Positions 25,839 to 32,994 of a stretch of DNA of 64,000 nt are shown here, piece by piece. The translations under genes and the position numbers were made by a program. This DNA comes from Geothermobacter hydrogeniphilus (GTDB lineage: Bacteria > Desulfobacterota > Desulfuromonadia > Desulfuromonadales > Geothermobacteraceae). The stretch spans positions 186,001 to 250,000 of the forward strand of contig NZ_NAAD01000002.1 of assembly GCF_002093115.1 (NCBI RefSeq), written 5' to 3'. Below the pieces are notes generated by a model, which did no database searches, was not told the origin of the DNA, and saw nothing but the letters and a program-made list of their open reading frames with translations. Positions within the stretch are counted from its first letter, which is position 1; each line of letters opens with the position of its first letter.

Positions 25839-26479
25839 TCAGTAGCCCCGTCTCCTTTTGCGCACCCGATAAAGGCGTTCGGTAAAGCCGCCTTCTTTTT
25901 CAAAATCTTCCGCCAGCCGCATCACCTGTCGGTCGAGCAGGGCACAGGCCACCGCCAACAGCACCAGAGCCGCGTTGGCGGAAAGTTCGGGGTAGATGTG
26001 AGCGGACAGCGTGGACCGGGTGAACATGCTGGACTCGGCTGAATTCACCTGTCCACTCTTTCCAGACAGTCCAACAGGTCCACATCTTTTCGCCACCTCG
26101 ACAACCCAGTGTGCCACTTCATCGGCCGTTGTGCAGCGCCGATCTATCAGCTCCTGGCGCAGCGGCTCATCCTTTGACCACTGGCGAAAGCCCCGCTGAC
26201 GCAGAAAATCTTCGTAATCAAGCTTCAGCTCTTCCAGGCTGGCCCGCGCCACCTGGGTCAGCTTTTCAGTTCAGTCTTCTTCGAGGTCGCCGAGGCCTGT
26301 GCCCCCTCGGCGATGTTCTGCACCCCGCTGCGGGCGGCCTGCACCATCTGGTCGCGGGTGCGACTGAAGCGGTCGATGTAGCGGTCGCAGAAACGCACCG
26401 TCACGTCGTAGACCAGCTGCGCTACCTGAAAGCTCTTGAGCTTTCGGTAACCGCCATGCTTCGGAATCAATCCTTCCAT
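25839..26479 (-). pseudogene. Four-helix-bundle (23S rRNA IVP-like) protein gene with a frameshift
   Basis: The first part, from ATG 26479, reads MEGLIPKHGGYRKLKSFQVA to ASATSKKTELK and then hits TGA. The remainder continues in another frame as LTQVARASLEELKLDYEDFL to VRKRRRGY, stop at 25839. Two extra bases at about 26253-26260 (AAAA where AA is expected) explain the break. Joined, the two halves give the 'four helix bundle suffix' family of about 210 residues, including a low-conservation linker (SGKSGQVNSAESSMF). Function in the family is unknown. A sequencing error in the A-run is the main alternative to true decay. Confidence 0.75.
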
Positions 26480-26489
26480 TTCTGCCACC

Positions 26490-26778
26490 GTGTCCCTCCT
26501 GCTTCTGCTGTCCACCCTCCCCGCCGCGGCTGTGCCGGTGACGAGCTTGTGGTGGTCGCGAGCAGAACGGGGGCCGCGTGATTTCTACTACCAACTGCAG
26601 GATGCTTTTTGAGGAATCAGCTCTGCCATTCAGGGTTGACGTGCTCGACTGGCATCGAATCTCACCGGAATTTTGCCGGCATTTGAACGGGGGTAAGAGA
26701 TTATTGTTGCCGGAAGGGGATGACGAATCCACGATTACGCGCGCTTAGGACAAACTTGCCATCTTGCAATCCTGACAC
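26490..26778 (+). pseudogene. Mosaic of gene fragments: secretion-signal piece and MNT gene 3' half
   Basis: About 26493-26536 copies the signal-peptide coding part of the gene at 31082 (CTCCTGCTTCT.CTGTCC region). It is fused to a decayed MNT gene: 26540-26700 aligns with 19109-19265 but has an extra T after GGATGCTTTT and further indels. 26700-26778 repeats the MNT downstream flank. Nothing here is translatable as a whole. Confidence 0.8.
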
Positions 26779-27161
26779 CATAGGTTGTTCTTTTCGCGCG
26801 ATGGTCCGACAGGACCAGAGCCGGGTTCCGCCCCTTACCCGAGCCCGACACCAACTGGAGAAAGAGAGCCACGCATCCCCTTCCTCTCTTATCCCGCCTG
26901 TCTTGAACGGGCCGGCACAAGGGTACGCGCGAGATTCCAGGCGGCAGGGAAGACCAGGTCGCAAAGACCGGCCCCTGCATTTCAGAGCCTCGATATGTTT
27001 GGAGCGGAACTGAGTCCGCAACCCGAGAGAATCCAAAGCCGGAGACCGGCGGTCCTCGAAGATCAGTCGCTTGTCAAAGAACGAAAGGGGTTACTCTTTT
27101 TCGTTAACGGACTTTTTTATTCTTGACGGCCGGGGGCCTGATAAGTGTTATGCCGATTTTT
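26779..27161. other. Intergenic, no gene recognised
   Basis: This contains an inverted repeat AACGAAA...TTTCGTT near 27079-27107 followed by A/T-rich sequence. Short open frames here show no family resemblance. It lies between the fragment zone and the 3' end of the AT-rich zinc-ribbon gene. Confidence 0.4.
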
Positions 27162-27755
27162 TTATTGGAAGAATTGTTCAAAAAGCTGTTTCGAGCTCTC
27201 CCAAACTGAGGACAAGCTTGTAATGCCACCGAGAACTGTTGATAGTTCAGAGAGTAAAGCTTTAGCGACAGCTGTTTTCCTTTTCTCTTTAGGGGCTACA
27301 ACTTCTTCTGCAATGGAAGTAATAAGTTCTAAAATCTGATTCTTTTGGTTTGTTGAGATTTCTGCAGATTTTATTATGGCCTCAGACAGCGAGGTAACTG
27401 CTGTTGCTATTTCTGGGTTTCCATCCGATTTCAGGATTGTGACTGTCCCATCCATGCTTTGGATTGTCCCTGTATTTAAGACTCCAATTTCGCTATTGGT
27501 TACATGGATATTGTTCAATGTCGTTCCTCCAGTGTGAATAATTGTGCGACTTTCTGGATATTTTGGAGACATGTCAGGAAGACCAACCATTGCTGACATG
27601 TCTGCTAATAGATAATTGATTTCCCTTTGAAGCATTTCCCGTTGCTGCATCTGCACATTATTCCACCTGATATAACAATCAAGGCAAAGAGGTGCTTGCT
27701 GATCTTCTGGACCAACCATATACATTGGTGGCTTGCCACAGTTATAGCACCTCAT
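27162..27755 (-). CDS. AT-rich accessory gene: zinc-ribbon protein of unknown function
   Basis: ATG 27755 follows AAAGGAAATAAA, giving 197 residues. The N-terminus is a CxxC...CxxC zinc knuckle (MRCYNCGKPP and APLCLDCY). A helical linker (NVQMQQREMLQREINYLLAD) and a short beta-rich repeat-like region (TTLNNIHVTNSEIGVLNTGT) follow. The C-terminal region is helical and hydrophobic (VAKALLSELSTVLGGITSLS). I do not recognise the family. Low GC unlike its surroundings and an upstream leader shared with the gene at 30295 point to horizontal transfer; a defence or conflict role is only a guess. Confidence 0.7.
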   Translation of the reverse strand: MRCYNCGKPPMYMVGPEDQQAPLCLDCYIRWNNVQMQQREMLQREINYLLADMSAMVGLPDMSPKYPESRTIIHTGGTTLNNIHVTNSEIGVLNTGTIQSMDGTVTILKSDGNPEIATAVTSLSEAIIKSAEISTNQKNQILELITSIAEEVVAPKEKRKTAVAKALLSELSTVLGGITSLSSVWESSKQLFEQFFQ

Positions 27756-27775
27756 TTTATTTCCTTTCTTCGGCA

Positions 27776-28048
27776 TAACGAGCCCGTAGAAAAACCCTTC
27801 CACAAGAGCAATCCCCGAGCCTGGTTGATTTTTTTCTTTCCGAAATCCGCCCGTCAGGTGTGACCTGTTCAGGCGATAGCCCCTCTCTCCGAACAAGTTG
27901 GTTGGAAATTTTACCTTTTTGCAGCCGATTTGCCCCCCCCCTTTTTTCTCTTTTTTGCCTTAAACCGTCCCGAATCGGTGAATCTTGGTCATATTGTGCA
28001 GCATGGTCATCATCTGCCACTGGCCGTTGACCTTCTTCTTGCCCCGCA
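27776..28048 (-). mobile_element. IS remnant copy 1: DDE-transposase C-terminus plus conserved leader
   Basis: Read on the minus strand, 28048-27961 encodes LRGKKKVNGQWQMMTMLHNM and ends in TAA, a typical C-terminus of an IS4/IS1182-like DDE transposase. After about 80 nt of diverged sequence comes a leader of about 105 nt (27880-27776) nearly identical to 30423-30316. The leader ends just before the zinc-ribbon gene. The 5' part of the transposase is cut off by an IS200-type element. Confidence 0.7.
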
Positions 28049-28702
28049 AGTAAAAAACCCCGCCCAGAGGACGGGGCTTTAAGGGCGCCCCCAGAGGGGG
28101 CGTTACCGGCAGCCCCCAAAGAGGGCAGCCGGAGCGTTGTTCCCACGTCCAAACGGGTTAAAATTTGAGTTGCTGCTGTTCCACTTTCTTCTCGTGCTGC
28201 TCTTGATACCGCACGTAGCGCCTGATCATCTCGGCATCCAAACCGACCGTGTCGACGCAATAGCCGGGCGCCCAAAAATGATTGCCCCAGTAGCGTTTTT
28301 TTCGCAACTTGGGATGTTTCTTTAAAATGCGTATCGCCGAACGACCCTTCAGGCGCCCCATCAACTCCGAGATGGAAACCTTCGGCGGCACCATGATGAT
28401 CAGGTGAACATGGTCTTTCTGAATATTCAGCTCAACGATATCGCAGTGGCTTTGTCCGCTGAATATCCGAATACACGCGCGAACCTCCTGGGCCAACTCG
28501 CCTTCCAGAATCCGGAAGCGATATTTCGGTACCCAGACGATGTGATACTGGCAGTGCCAAATGGCATGTGTTAATTTTCGAAAACGACTCATGGCATTCC
28601 TTTCTATTCAGGTCGTTGCGGGAACAACATCTGAATATGGTTTGCCATGAGCCCTTTTGGCAAAGCCAAAGGACTCTGACCCCGTCCAGAGGACGGGGGG
28701 TT
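28049..28702 (-). mobile_element. IS200/IS605-type insertion sequence
   Basis: The tnpA gene (28158-28592) is bracketed by end hairpins. At the downstream end lie CCCCG...CGGGG (28058-28076), CGCCCCC-AGA-GGGGGCG (28086-28102) and a CCGGC...GCCGG structure (about 28106). At the upstream end are the stem CCTTTTGGC-AAA-GCCAAAGG (about 28653-28673) and CCCCGTCCAGAGGACGGGG (about 28680-28699). The paired CCAGAGGACGGGG motifs at both ends are typical subterminal IS200 structures. The element interrupts a transposase remnant on one side and abuts the ATPase stop codon on the other. Boundaries are accurate to a few bases only. Confidence 0.75.
28158..28592 (-). CDS. tnpA: IS200/IS605-family transposase TnpA (HUH, tyrosine type)
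   Basis: A 144-residue protein starting MSRFRKLTHAIWHCQYHIVW. HUH metal-binding histidines lie in DHVHLIIMVPP and the catalytic tyrosine in RRYVRYQEQ near the C-terminus. It is a Y1 transposase that moves single-stranded DNA at hairpin ends. Length is normal and the frame intact, so the element may be active. No TnpB partner is present, as in the IS200 group. Confidence 0.93.
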   Translation of the reverse strand: MSRFRKLTHAIWHCQYHIVWVPKYRFRILEGELAQEVRACIRIFSGQSHCDIVELNIQKDHVHLIIMVPPKVSISELMGRLKGRSAIRILKKHPKLRKKRYWGNHFWAPGYCVDTVGLDAEMIRRYVRYQEQHEKKVEQQQLKF

Positions 28703-30295
28703 CTACTTCAAACTAAACTCCTGGCCAACGTTGAGTGCCTTGTATAGTCCGTAGAAAATTTGATAATCGCAACCTTCTTTGACTTTCGGATTCATATCCC
28801 CATAACTGCGCTGCCTGAAGCACCACCGTATATATGGTTTATCACCAATTGGATATTCTATATAGCTGAGTATGTTCAGGTCATAGAGAAATTGAAGAAA
28901 ATCACCCGGTGTAGACATGAACTTTGGGACGCTTTCACTGCTCTTTGATATAGATTTATAAAAATTATCGTAGAACGCTAAATATTCGCTGTACGAGAAC
29001 TTATTTTTCCCATTTAGATGCTTAAAAAATCTAAGAAATAGATTGTACTCTTCTTCACCATAGTAAAAAGTTAGATGATCTTTTACCTCTCCAAGCAAAT
29101 ATTCTGAATATGCACGCTTGAATTCTGCGTTATCAAACTCAGCATACTTTAAGTATTTCTTCTCCTTACCACTTCGCTTTGCAATTTCTTGCAATATAGA
29201 CAGCATGGTAACTATGTCTCGCGGCCGATAGTACGACCACCTTAGGAAGCTTATAAATGATGAGTGGTGTTCAAATCCTTCCATGAGATTTGGAGTGTCC
29301 CACGGAAAATAGTAATCCCAAGCCTCACCTTCTTCGAGAGAATCATCTTGCTGTGACGATAAAAGATGATCAATAACCTTAAAAATATCCGATTTACGAT
29401 GATTCGTGTACTCGGTTCGCCAATCGAGAAACACTGAGTTATCACGAATCTTGGTATTTTGATTTTGAAGGCCAACTGATTGAAATATATCTGGTCTGAT
29501 AAGCAAAGTCACTCGCATCCTACCACCACCGCCTTTAACCGTCGGGAAGAAATCATTGTTAACTTCCCAGACTGCATTTGCTAGTCCTTTTATACAGAGC
29601 ATGTATTCTTCATAAGGTATTGAGGAGGGACGAATGTCTATCCCATCGATAAACAGTAAATGATTTTTTTTCAATCTCGCTTGACGGAATGCATCTTCGA
29701 AGCCTTTTTGAATATAGAAAAGATTTGTTTGGAATCTTGCCTCAGAAAAGGTTAGAGTATCCTTTTCTTCTCCTGACACCTTGGCATACTTTGCTATGAG
29801 TTCCGCTGCAATTTTGGATTCTTGAACAAATTGCAGCGCCTGAATTATTTCTGGGGAGAAAGCCTTGTGATAGTACTCATCTATGGCTTTTTGTATGGCG
29901 CTAATCTTTGTGAAACGCCTCAAGAATTCGATGCCTCCCTCCCTCTCTATTATTTGCTTGGCGAGAAGGAGATAGAGAATAACTTTCCAAATACTGGAGT
30001 AATCGGAAAGCCCTAGATGCTTTTCTTTTTTTAATGCAATGAACTTTTGATACTCAGTTTCCCGAATATACCTTAGGCTCGAAAGAGTATCGAGATGGTC
30101 ATTGTTTGCGAGGTAAACCGCATAAGCAGTCTTTCCCGTGCCTTTCTCGCCAATCAAAAATGAGATAGATGGGTCACATAGACGATCGAGGTTGTGGTTA
30201 CGGATAAAAACCCTATTTAGCAGAGATTTGTTTTCTCGCCGTCTATAATTCTCAGCATCAGAGAACCCAAGCTCCAGGTCATTGACTACTTTCAT
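28703..30295 (-). CDS. P-loop ATPase, Sll1717-like family (AT-rich accessory gene)
   Basis: ATG 30295 (MKVVNDLELGFSDAENYRRR) follows AAAGGGATCAGACA and gives 530 residues. Walker A is FLIGEKGTGKTAYAVY (about residues 46-61) and Walker B is NHLLFIDGIDIRP (about 225). The rest is helical with many aromatic residues and a WSYYRPRDIVTML segment typical of this ATPase family. Cellular role is unknown; relatives occur in accessory regions. GC is far lower than in neighbours. The stop codon (TAG, 28705-28703) touches the IS200 end, so the natural C-terminus might have been altered. Its leader matches that of the gene at 27755. Confidence 0.75.
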   Translation of the reverse strand: MKVVNDLELGFSDAENYRRRENKSLLNRVFIRNHNLDRLCDPSISFLIGEKGTGKTAYAVYLANNDHLDTLSSLRYIRETEYQKFIALKKEKHLGLSDYSSIWKVILYLLLAKQIIEREGGIEFLRRFTKISAIQKAIDEYYHKAFSPEIIQALQFVQESKIAAELIAKYAKVSGEEKDTLTFSEARFQTNLFYIQKGFEDAFRQARLKKNHLLFIDGIDIRPSSIPYEEYMLCIKGLANAVWEVNNDFFPTVKGGGGRMRVTLLIRPDIFQSVGLQNQNTKIRDNSVFLDWRTEYTNHRKSDIFKVIDHLLSSQQDDSLEEGEAWDYYFPWDTPNLMEGFEHHSSFISFLRWSYYRPRDIVTMLSILQEIAKRSGKEKKYLKYAEFDNAEFKRAYSEYLLGEVKDHLTFYYGEEEYNLFLRFFKHLNGKNKFSYSEYLAFYDNFYKSISKSSESVPKFMSTPGDFLQFLYDLNILSYIEYPIGDKPYIRWCFRQRSYGDMNPKVKEGCDYQIFYGLYKALNVGQEFSLK

Positions 30296-30315
30296 TGTCT
30301 GATCCCTTTTTTCGT

Positions 30316-30625
30316 ATAACGAGCCCGTAGAAAAACCCTCCCACAAGAGCAATCCCCGAGCCTGGTTAGATTTTTTTCTTTCCGAAAACCGCCCGTCAGG
30401 TATGGCCTGTCCAGGCGATAGCCGTCACCTCAGCACGAATTGTCAGAAATCCTACCGTTTATCGGCCGATTTGACTACATTTCCCCTTTTATGGTCTCAA
30501 ATCATCCCGAATCGATGAATCCTGGTCATGTTGCGCAACATAGTCATCATCTGCCACTGGCCGTTGACCTTCTTCTTGCCCCGCAGGCTGAATCTCTTGA
30601 TGCCGATGACGTCGGTGATGTGGCC
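30316..30625 (-). mobile_element. IS remnant copy 2: DDE-transposase C-terminus plus conserved leader
   Basis: On the minus strand 30619-30497 encodes GHITDVIGIKRFSLRGKKKV and continues to GQWQMMTMLRNMTRIH, stop TGA. A leader of about 105 nt (30423-30316) then repeats that at 27880-27776 and ends 20 nt before the ATPase start codon. The transposase frame is stopped upstream by TGA, so only the tail survives. Confidence 0.7.
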
Positions 30626-30647
30626 TCAGAGACGGGCCTATAAACAC

Positions 30648-30689
30648 AAAAAGCCGCCCCGGCTGCGTCGACAGCGGGTGCGGCTTTCT
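30648..30689 (-). terminator. Intrinsic terminator (minus strand)
   Basis: AAAAAGCCGC (30648-30657) and GCGGCTTTCT (30680-30689) pair. On the minus strand the stem ends GCGGCTTTTT. It would insulate the AT-rich genes from transcription entering from the right. Confidence 0.6.
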
Positions 30690-31081
30690 GATTCTGGCGC
30701 GGATTCCTTCCGCTCATGGTCCCCTCCATTGCCAGCAGATCACTAACACATGGTTGTTTCTAGCATTTTTTGACATCATGAACAAGATGTAATAGATCCT
30801 GAATCCACCGACCATTTCAAAAACACCAACAGGGTCACATCTCACTAATCAAAATACGGCCCCCCTCAACCTGCACAAGCAGATCCCGACCCGGCCCAAA
30901 ACCGTTGCTATTGACCCGAGCGAGTTCGCCGAAGGCGGTGAAATGCAATGCTCATCAGGCAATCTCCGGCAAGCCGCAAAAAGCTGCAATCATTGCTGTT
31001 TCTTGACGCCCCGAAACAATAGACTTATTTTCAAAGCAACCACCGTCCCTCAGCCCCGGTTCTTCCCGGAAGGAAGCCGCC
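30690..31081. other. Intergenic, no gene seen
   Basis: This is the upstream region of the secreted repeat protein. It shows no convincing ORF, RNA or consensus promoter. Base composition is intermediate between the AT-rich island and the core chromosome. Confidence 0.4.
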
Positions 31082-31990
31082 ATGCGCTTCATCCTGCCGA
31101 CCCTCACCCTCCTGCTTCTACTGTCCGCCCTCCCCGCCGCGGCCGTGCCGGTGTCCGGCTCACTCGGCGGCGGGTTCGAATACCGGCGCCTGGATCTGCG
31201 TTTCGGTGATCTGCGCGGCGAAATCTGCAACCTGCGCCGGACCCCGGTGGATGAGGTGGCGGTGCTGTTTACGGCCGAGGATTTCCGCGGTCGGCCGCTC
31301 TGGCGCTCAGTCGTCGACCTGGCCGGAATCGGCGCCGGACGCTGCCGGAGCTTTCTGCGCAGCCCGGACGACTTCAGCCAGCCGTCGCGACTGCGCGGGC
31401 AGCTGGTCGCATTCCACCATCAGCCGCTGCTGCCGGTCGGCAATCTCAACCTGCCCTACCGCTTCAACGGCCTGACGGTGCGTGGCGGCCGGCTGACCAG
31501 CGAGTTCTGCAACCGCTCCGGCCGCGAACTGACCGAATACGGCCTGAACCTGCTGGCCTTAAGCGGCCACGGCGAGGTGATCTGGCGGGAGAATTTTCCA
31601 CTGCGGAGGCTGGCCGACGGCGCCTGCACCAGCTTGGGCACCGATCTCGACTCCCGCCGACCGGCCCGCACGATCCTGTTCAACGTCCTGCCCCAGGCCC
31701 CGCCCGCACCGCTGCGCAGCGGCGACATTGCTCCCGGGCTGCGCTACGACAGGCTGCGCGTCACCGGTCGGCGGCTGCGCGGACGAATCTGCAACAGCGG
31801 CGGCGCTCGCGGCGCCGGGCTGCTCAAGGTCTACGCCCTGCGGGAGAACGGCAGCGAAGCCTGGGCGCAGAGCCTCTACCTGCCGCCGCTTAAAAACGGC
31901 GTCTGCCTCACCATCGGCGAAAAGATCCTCGACCAGGCCATCCGCCCGGCCGCCTGGCGGTTCAGACTGGCGGACCTCCAGCAGGAATAA
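31082..31990 (+). CDS. Secreted protein with three internal repeats, function unknown
   Basis: A 302-residue protein after GGAAGGAAGCCGCC. The signal peptide is MRFILPTLTLLLLLSALPAA (cleavage about residue 22). The mature part is three repeats of about 85-90 residues. Each begins with an aromatic-x2-L strand (YRRLDLRFGDLRGEICN; FNGLTVRGGRLTSEFCN; YDRLRVTGRRLRGRICN) and ends with a second conserved Cys (GRCRSF, GACTSL, GVCLTI), so each repeat probably holds one disulfide. The pattern resembles small beta-sandwich FxLYD-like domains. Fragments of its 5' end lie at about 26493. No operon partner is obvious. Confidence 0.75.
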   Translation: MRFILPTLTLLLLLSALPAAAVPVSGSLGGGFEYRRLDLRFGDLRGEICNLRRTPVDEVAVLFTAEDFRGRPLWRSVVDLAGIGAGRCRSFLRSPDDFSQPSRLRGQLVAFHHQPLLPVGNLNLPYRFNGLTVRGGRLTSEFCNRSGRELTEYGLNLLALSGHGEVIWRENFPLRRLADGACTSLGTDLDSRRPARTILFNVLPQAPPAPLRSGDIAPGLRYDRLRVTGRRLRGRICNSGGARGAGLLKVYALRENGSEAWAQSLYLPPLKNGVCLTIGEKILDQAIRPAAWRFRLADLQQE

Positions 31991-32132
31991 CCGCAGCCGT
32001 TCATCCTCGACGGACAGAGCGGGCCGTTGCTCTGCGGGACGTGGACAAGCGGGCCGCCGCTGTGGTAGATTCCGGCTTCACGCACCAACCATGTCCGGCC
32101 TCCCGGCCGGCAATTTCCTCAAGGAGCAGACA

Positions 32133-32642
32133 ATGTCCGAACAGATATCCCAGGTCCGTTTCGAGACCTCCATGGGAGCCTTCACCCTGGAACTGGATGC
32201 CGAAAAGGCCCCCAAGACCGTCGCCAACTTTCTCGCCTATGTCGATGACGGCTTCTTCGCCGGCACCGTTTTTCACCGCGTCATCGACGGCTTCATGATC
32301 CAGGGCGGCGGCCTGACGCCGGATCTGAACCAGAAACCGGGCAAACCGCCGATCGAAAACGAAGCCGACAACGGACTGCAGAACAAGCGCGGCACCGTCG
32401 CCATGGCGCGGACCAACGATCCGCACAGCGCCACCAGCCAGTTCTTCATCAACGTCGGCGACAACGACTTCCTCGACCACACCGCCAAGAACCCGATGGG
32501 CTGGGGCTACTGCGTCTTCGGCCGGGTCAGTGACGGGATGGAGACCATCGATGCCATCCGCCAGGTCGCGACCGGCAACAAGGGGATGCACCAGGATGTC
32601 CCGAAGGAGACGATCCTGATCGAAAAGGTCGAGCGGATCTGA
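32133..32642 (+). CDS. ppiB: Cyclophilin-type peptidyl-prolyl cis-trans isomerase
   Basis: ATG 32133 follows AAGGAG; 169 residues with no signal peptide, hence cytosolic. The cyclophilin core is complete: FHRVIDGFMIQGGG, active-site Arg/Phe region, TSQFFINVGDNDFLDH and YCVFGRVSDGMETID. It speeds proline isomerisation during folding. It is monocistronic with a strong terminator immediately after. Confidence 0.95.
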   Translation: MSEQISQVRFETSMGAFTLELDAEKAPKTVANFLAYVDDGFFAGTVFHRVIDGFMIQGGGLTPDLNQKPGKPPIENEADNGLQNKRGTVAMARTNDPHSATSQFFINVGDNDFLDHTAKNPMGWGYCVFGRVSDGMETIDAIRQVATGNKGMHQDVPKETILIEKVERI

Positions 32643-32648
32643 AAACAA

Positions 32649-32684
32649 CGGGCCGCGGAATCACAAGATTCCGCGGCCCGTTTT
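32649..32684 (+). terminator. Intrinsic terminator after ppiB
   Basis: CGGGCCGCGGAAT (32649-32661) pairs perfectly with ATTCCGCGGCCCG (32668-32680), followed by TTTTCTT. Confidence 0.92.
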
Positions 32685-32770
32685 CTTGAGAGGGGGATCG
32701 AAAAAAACGTCCCAGGCAACTTTCTACAGTGGATTTTGGAGGGGGACAGTCCCCGTTCGGGGACAGTCCC

Positions 32771-32994
32771 CATACGAAGAAGCCGACAACGCTTCAGTTG
32801 ACGGAAAAGAACCGCCCCGACCTGCAACGACAGAGACGCCCAGGTTTATACCTGAACGATACGTTGAAGGGCGAGGGATTTTTCGTCAGATCAAGGCGGA
32901 GAGGCAAGCCCCGCGGAGGCGTAGCGGCAGCTACGTCGCACAAGGGGGTTGCCTCTCCAACGCAGAGCTGGCGGAAAAGAACCGCCCCGCACAC
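32771..32994. repeat. Structured repeat: partial unit plus full unit
   Basis: A truncated unit tail (about 32771-32820) precedes a full unit (about 32860-32994). Nested stems of the full unit are GGGCG/CCGCCC outermost, GGAGAGGCAA (32898-32907) with TTGCCTCTCC (32949-32958), and apex CGTAGC-GGCA-GCTACG (32920-32935). It is homologous to 37453-37711, with the same partial-plus-full arrangement. It lies between two convergent genes. Confidence 0.75.

Noticed and set aside
27776-30423. Integron-like gene cassettes
   Set aside because: No integrase, no attC core sites and no imperfect attC palindromes; the shared block contains a transposase tail, so IS-derived DNA explains it better.
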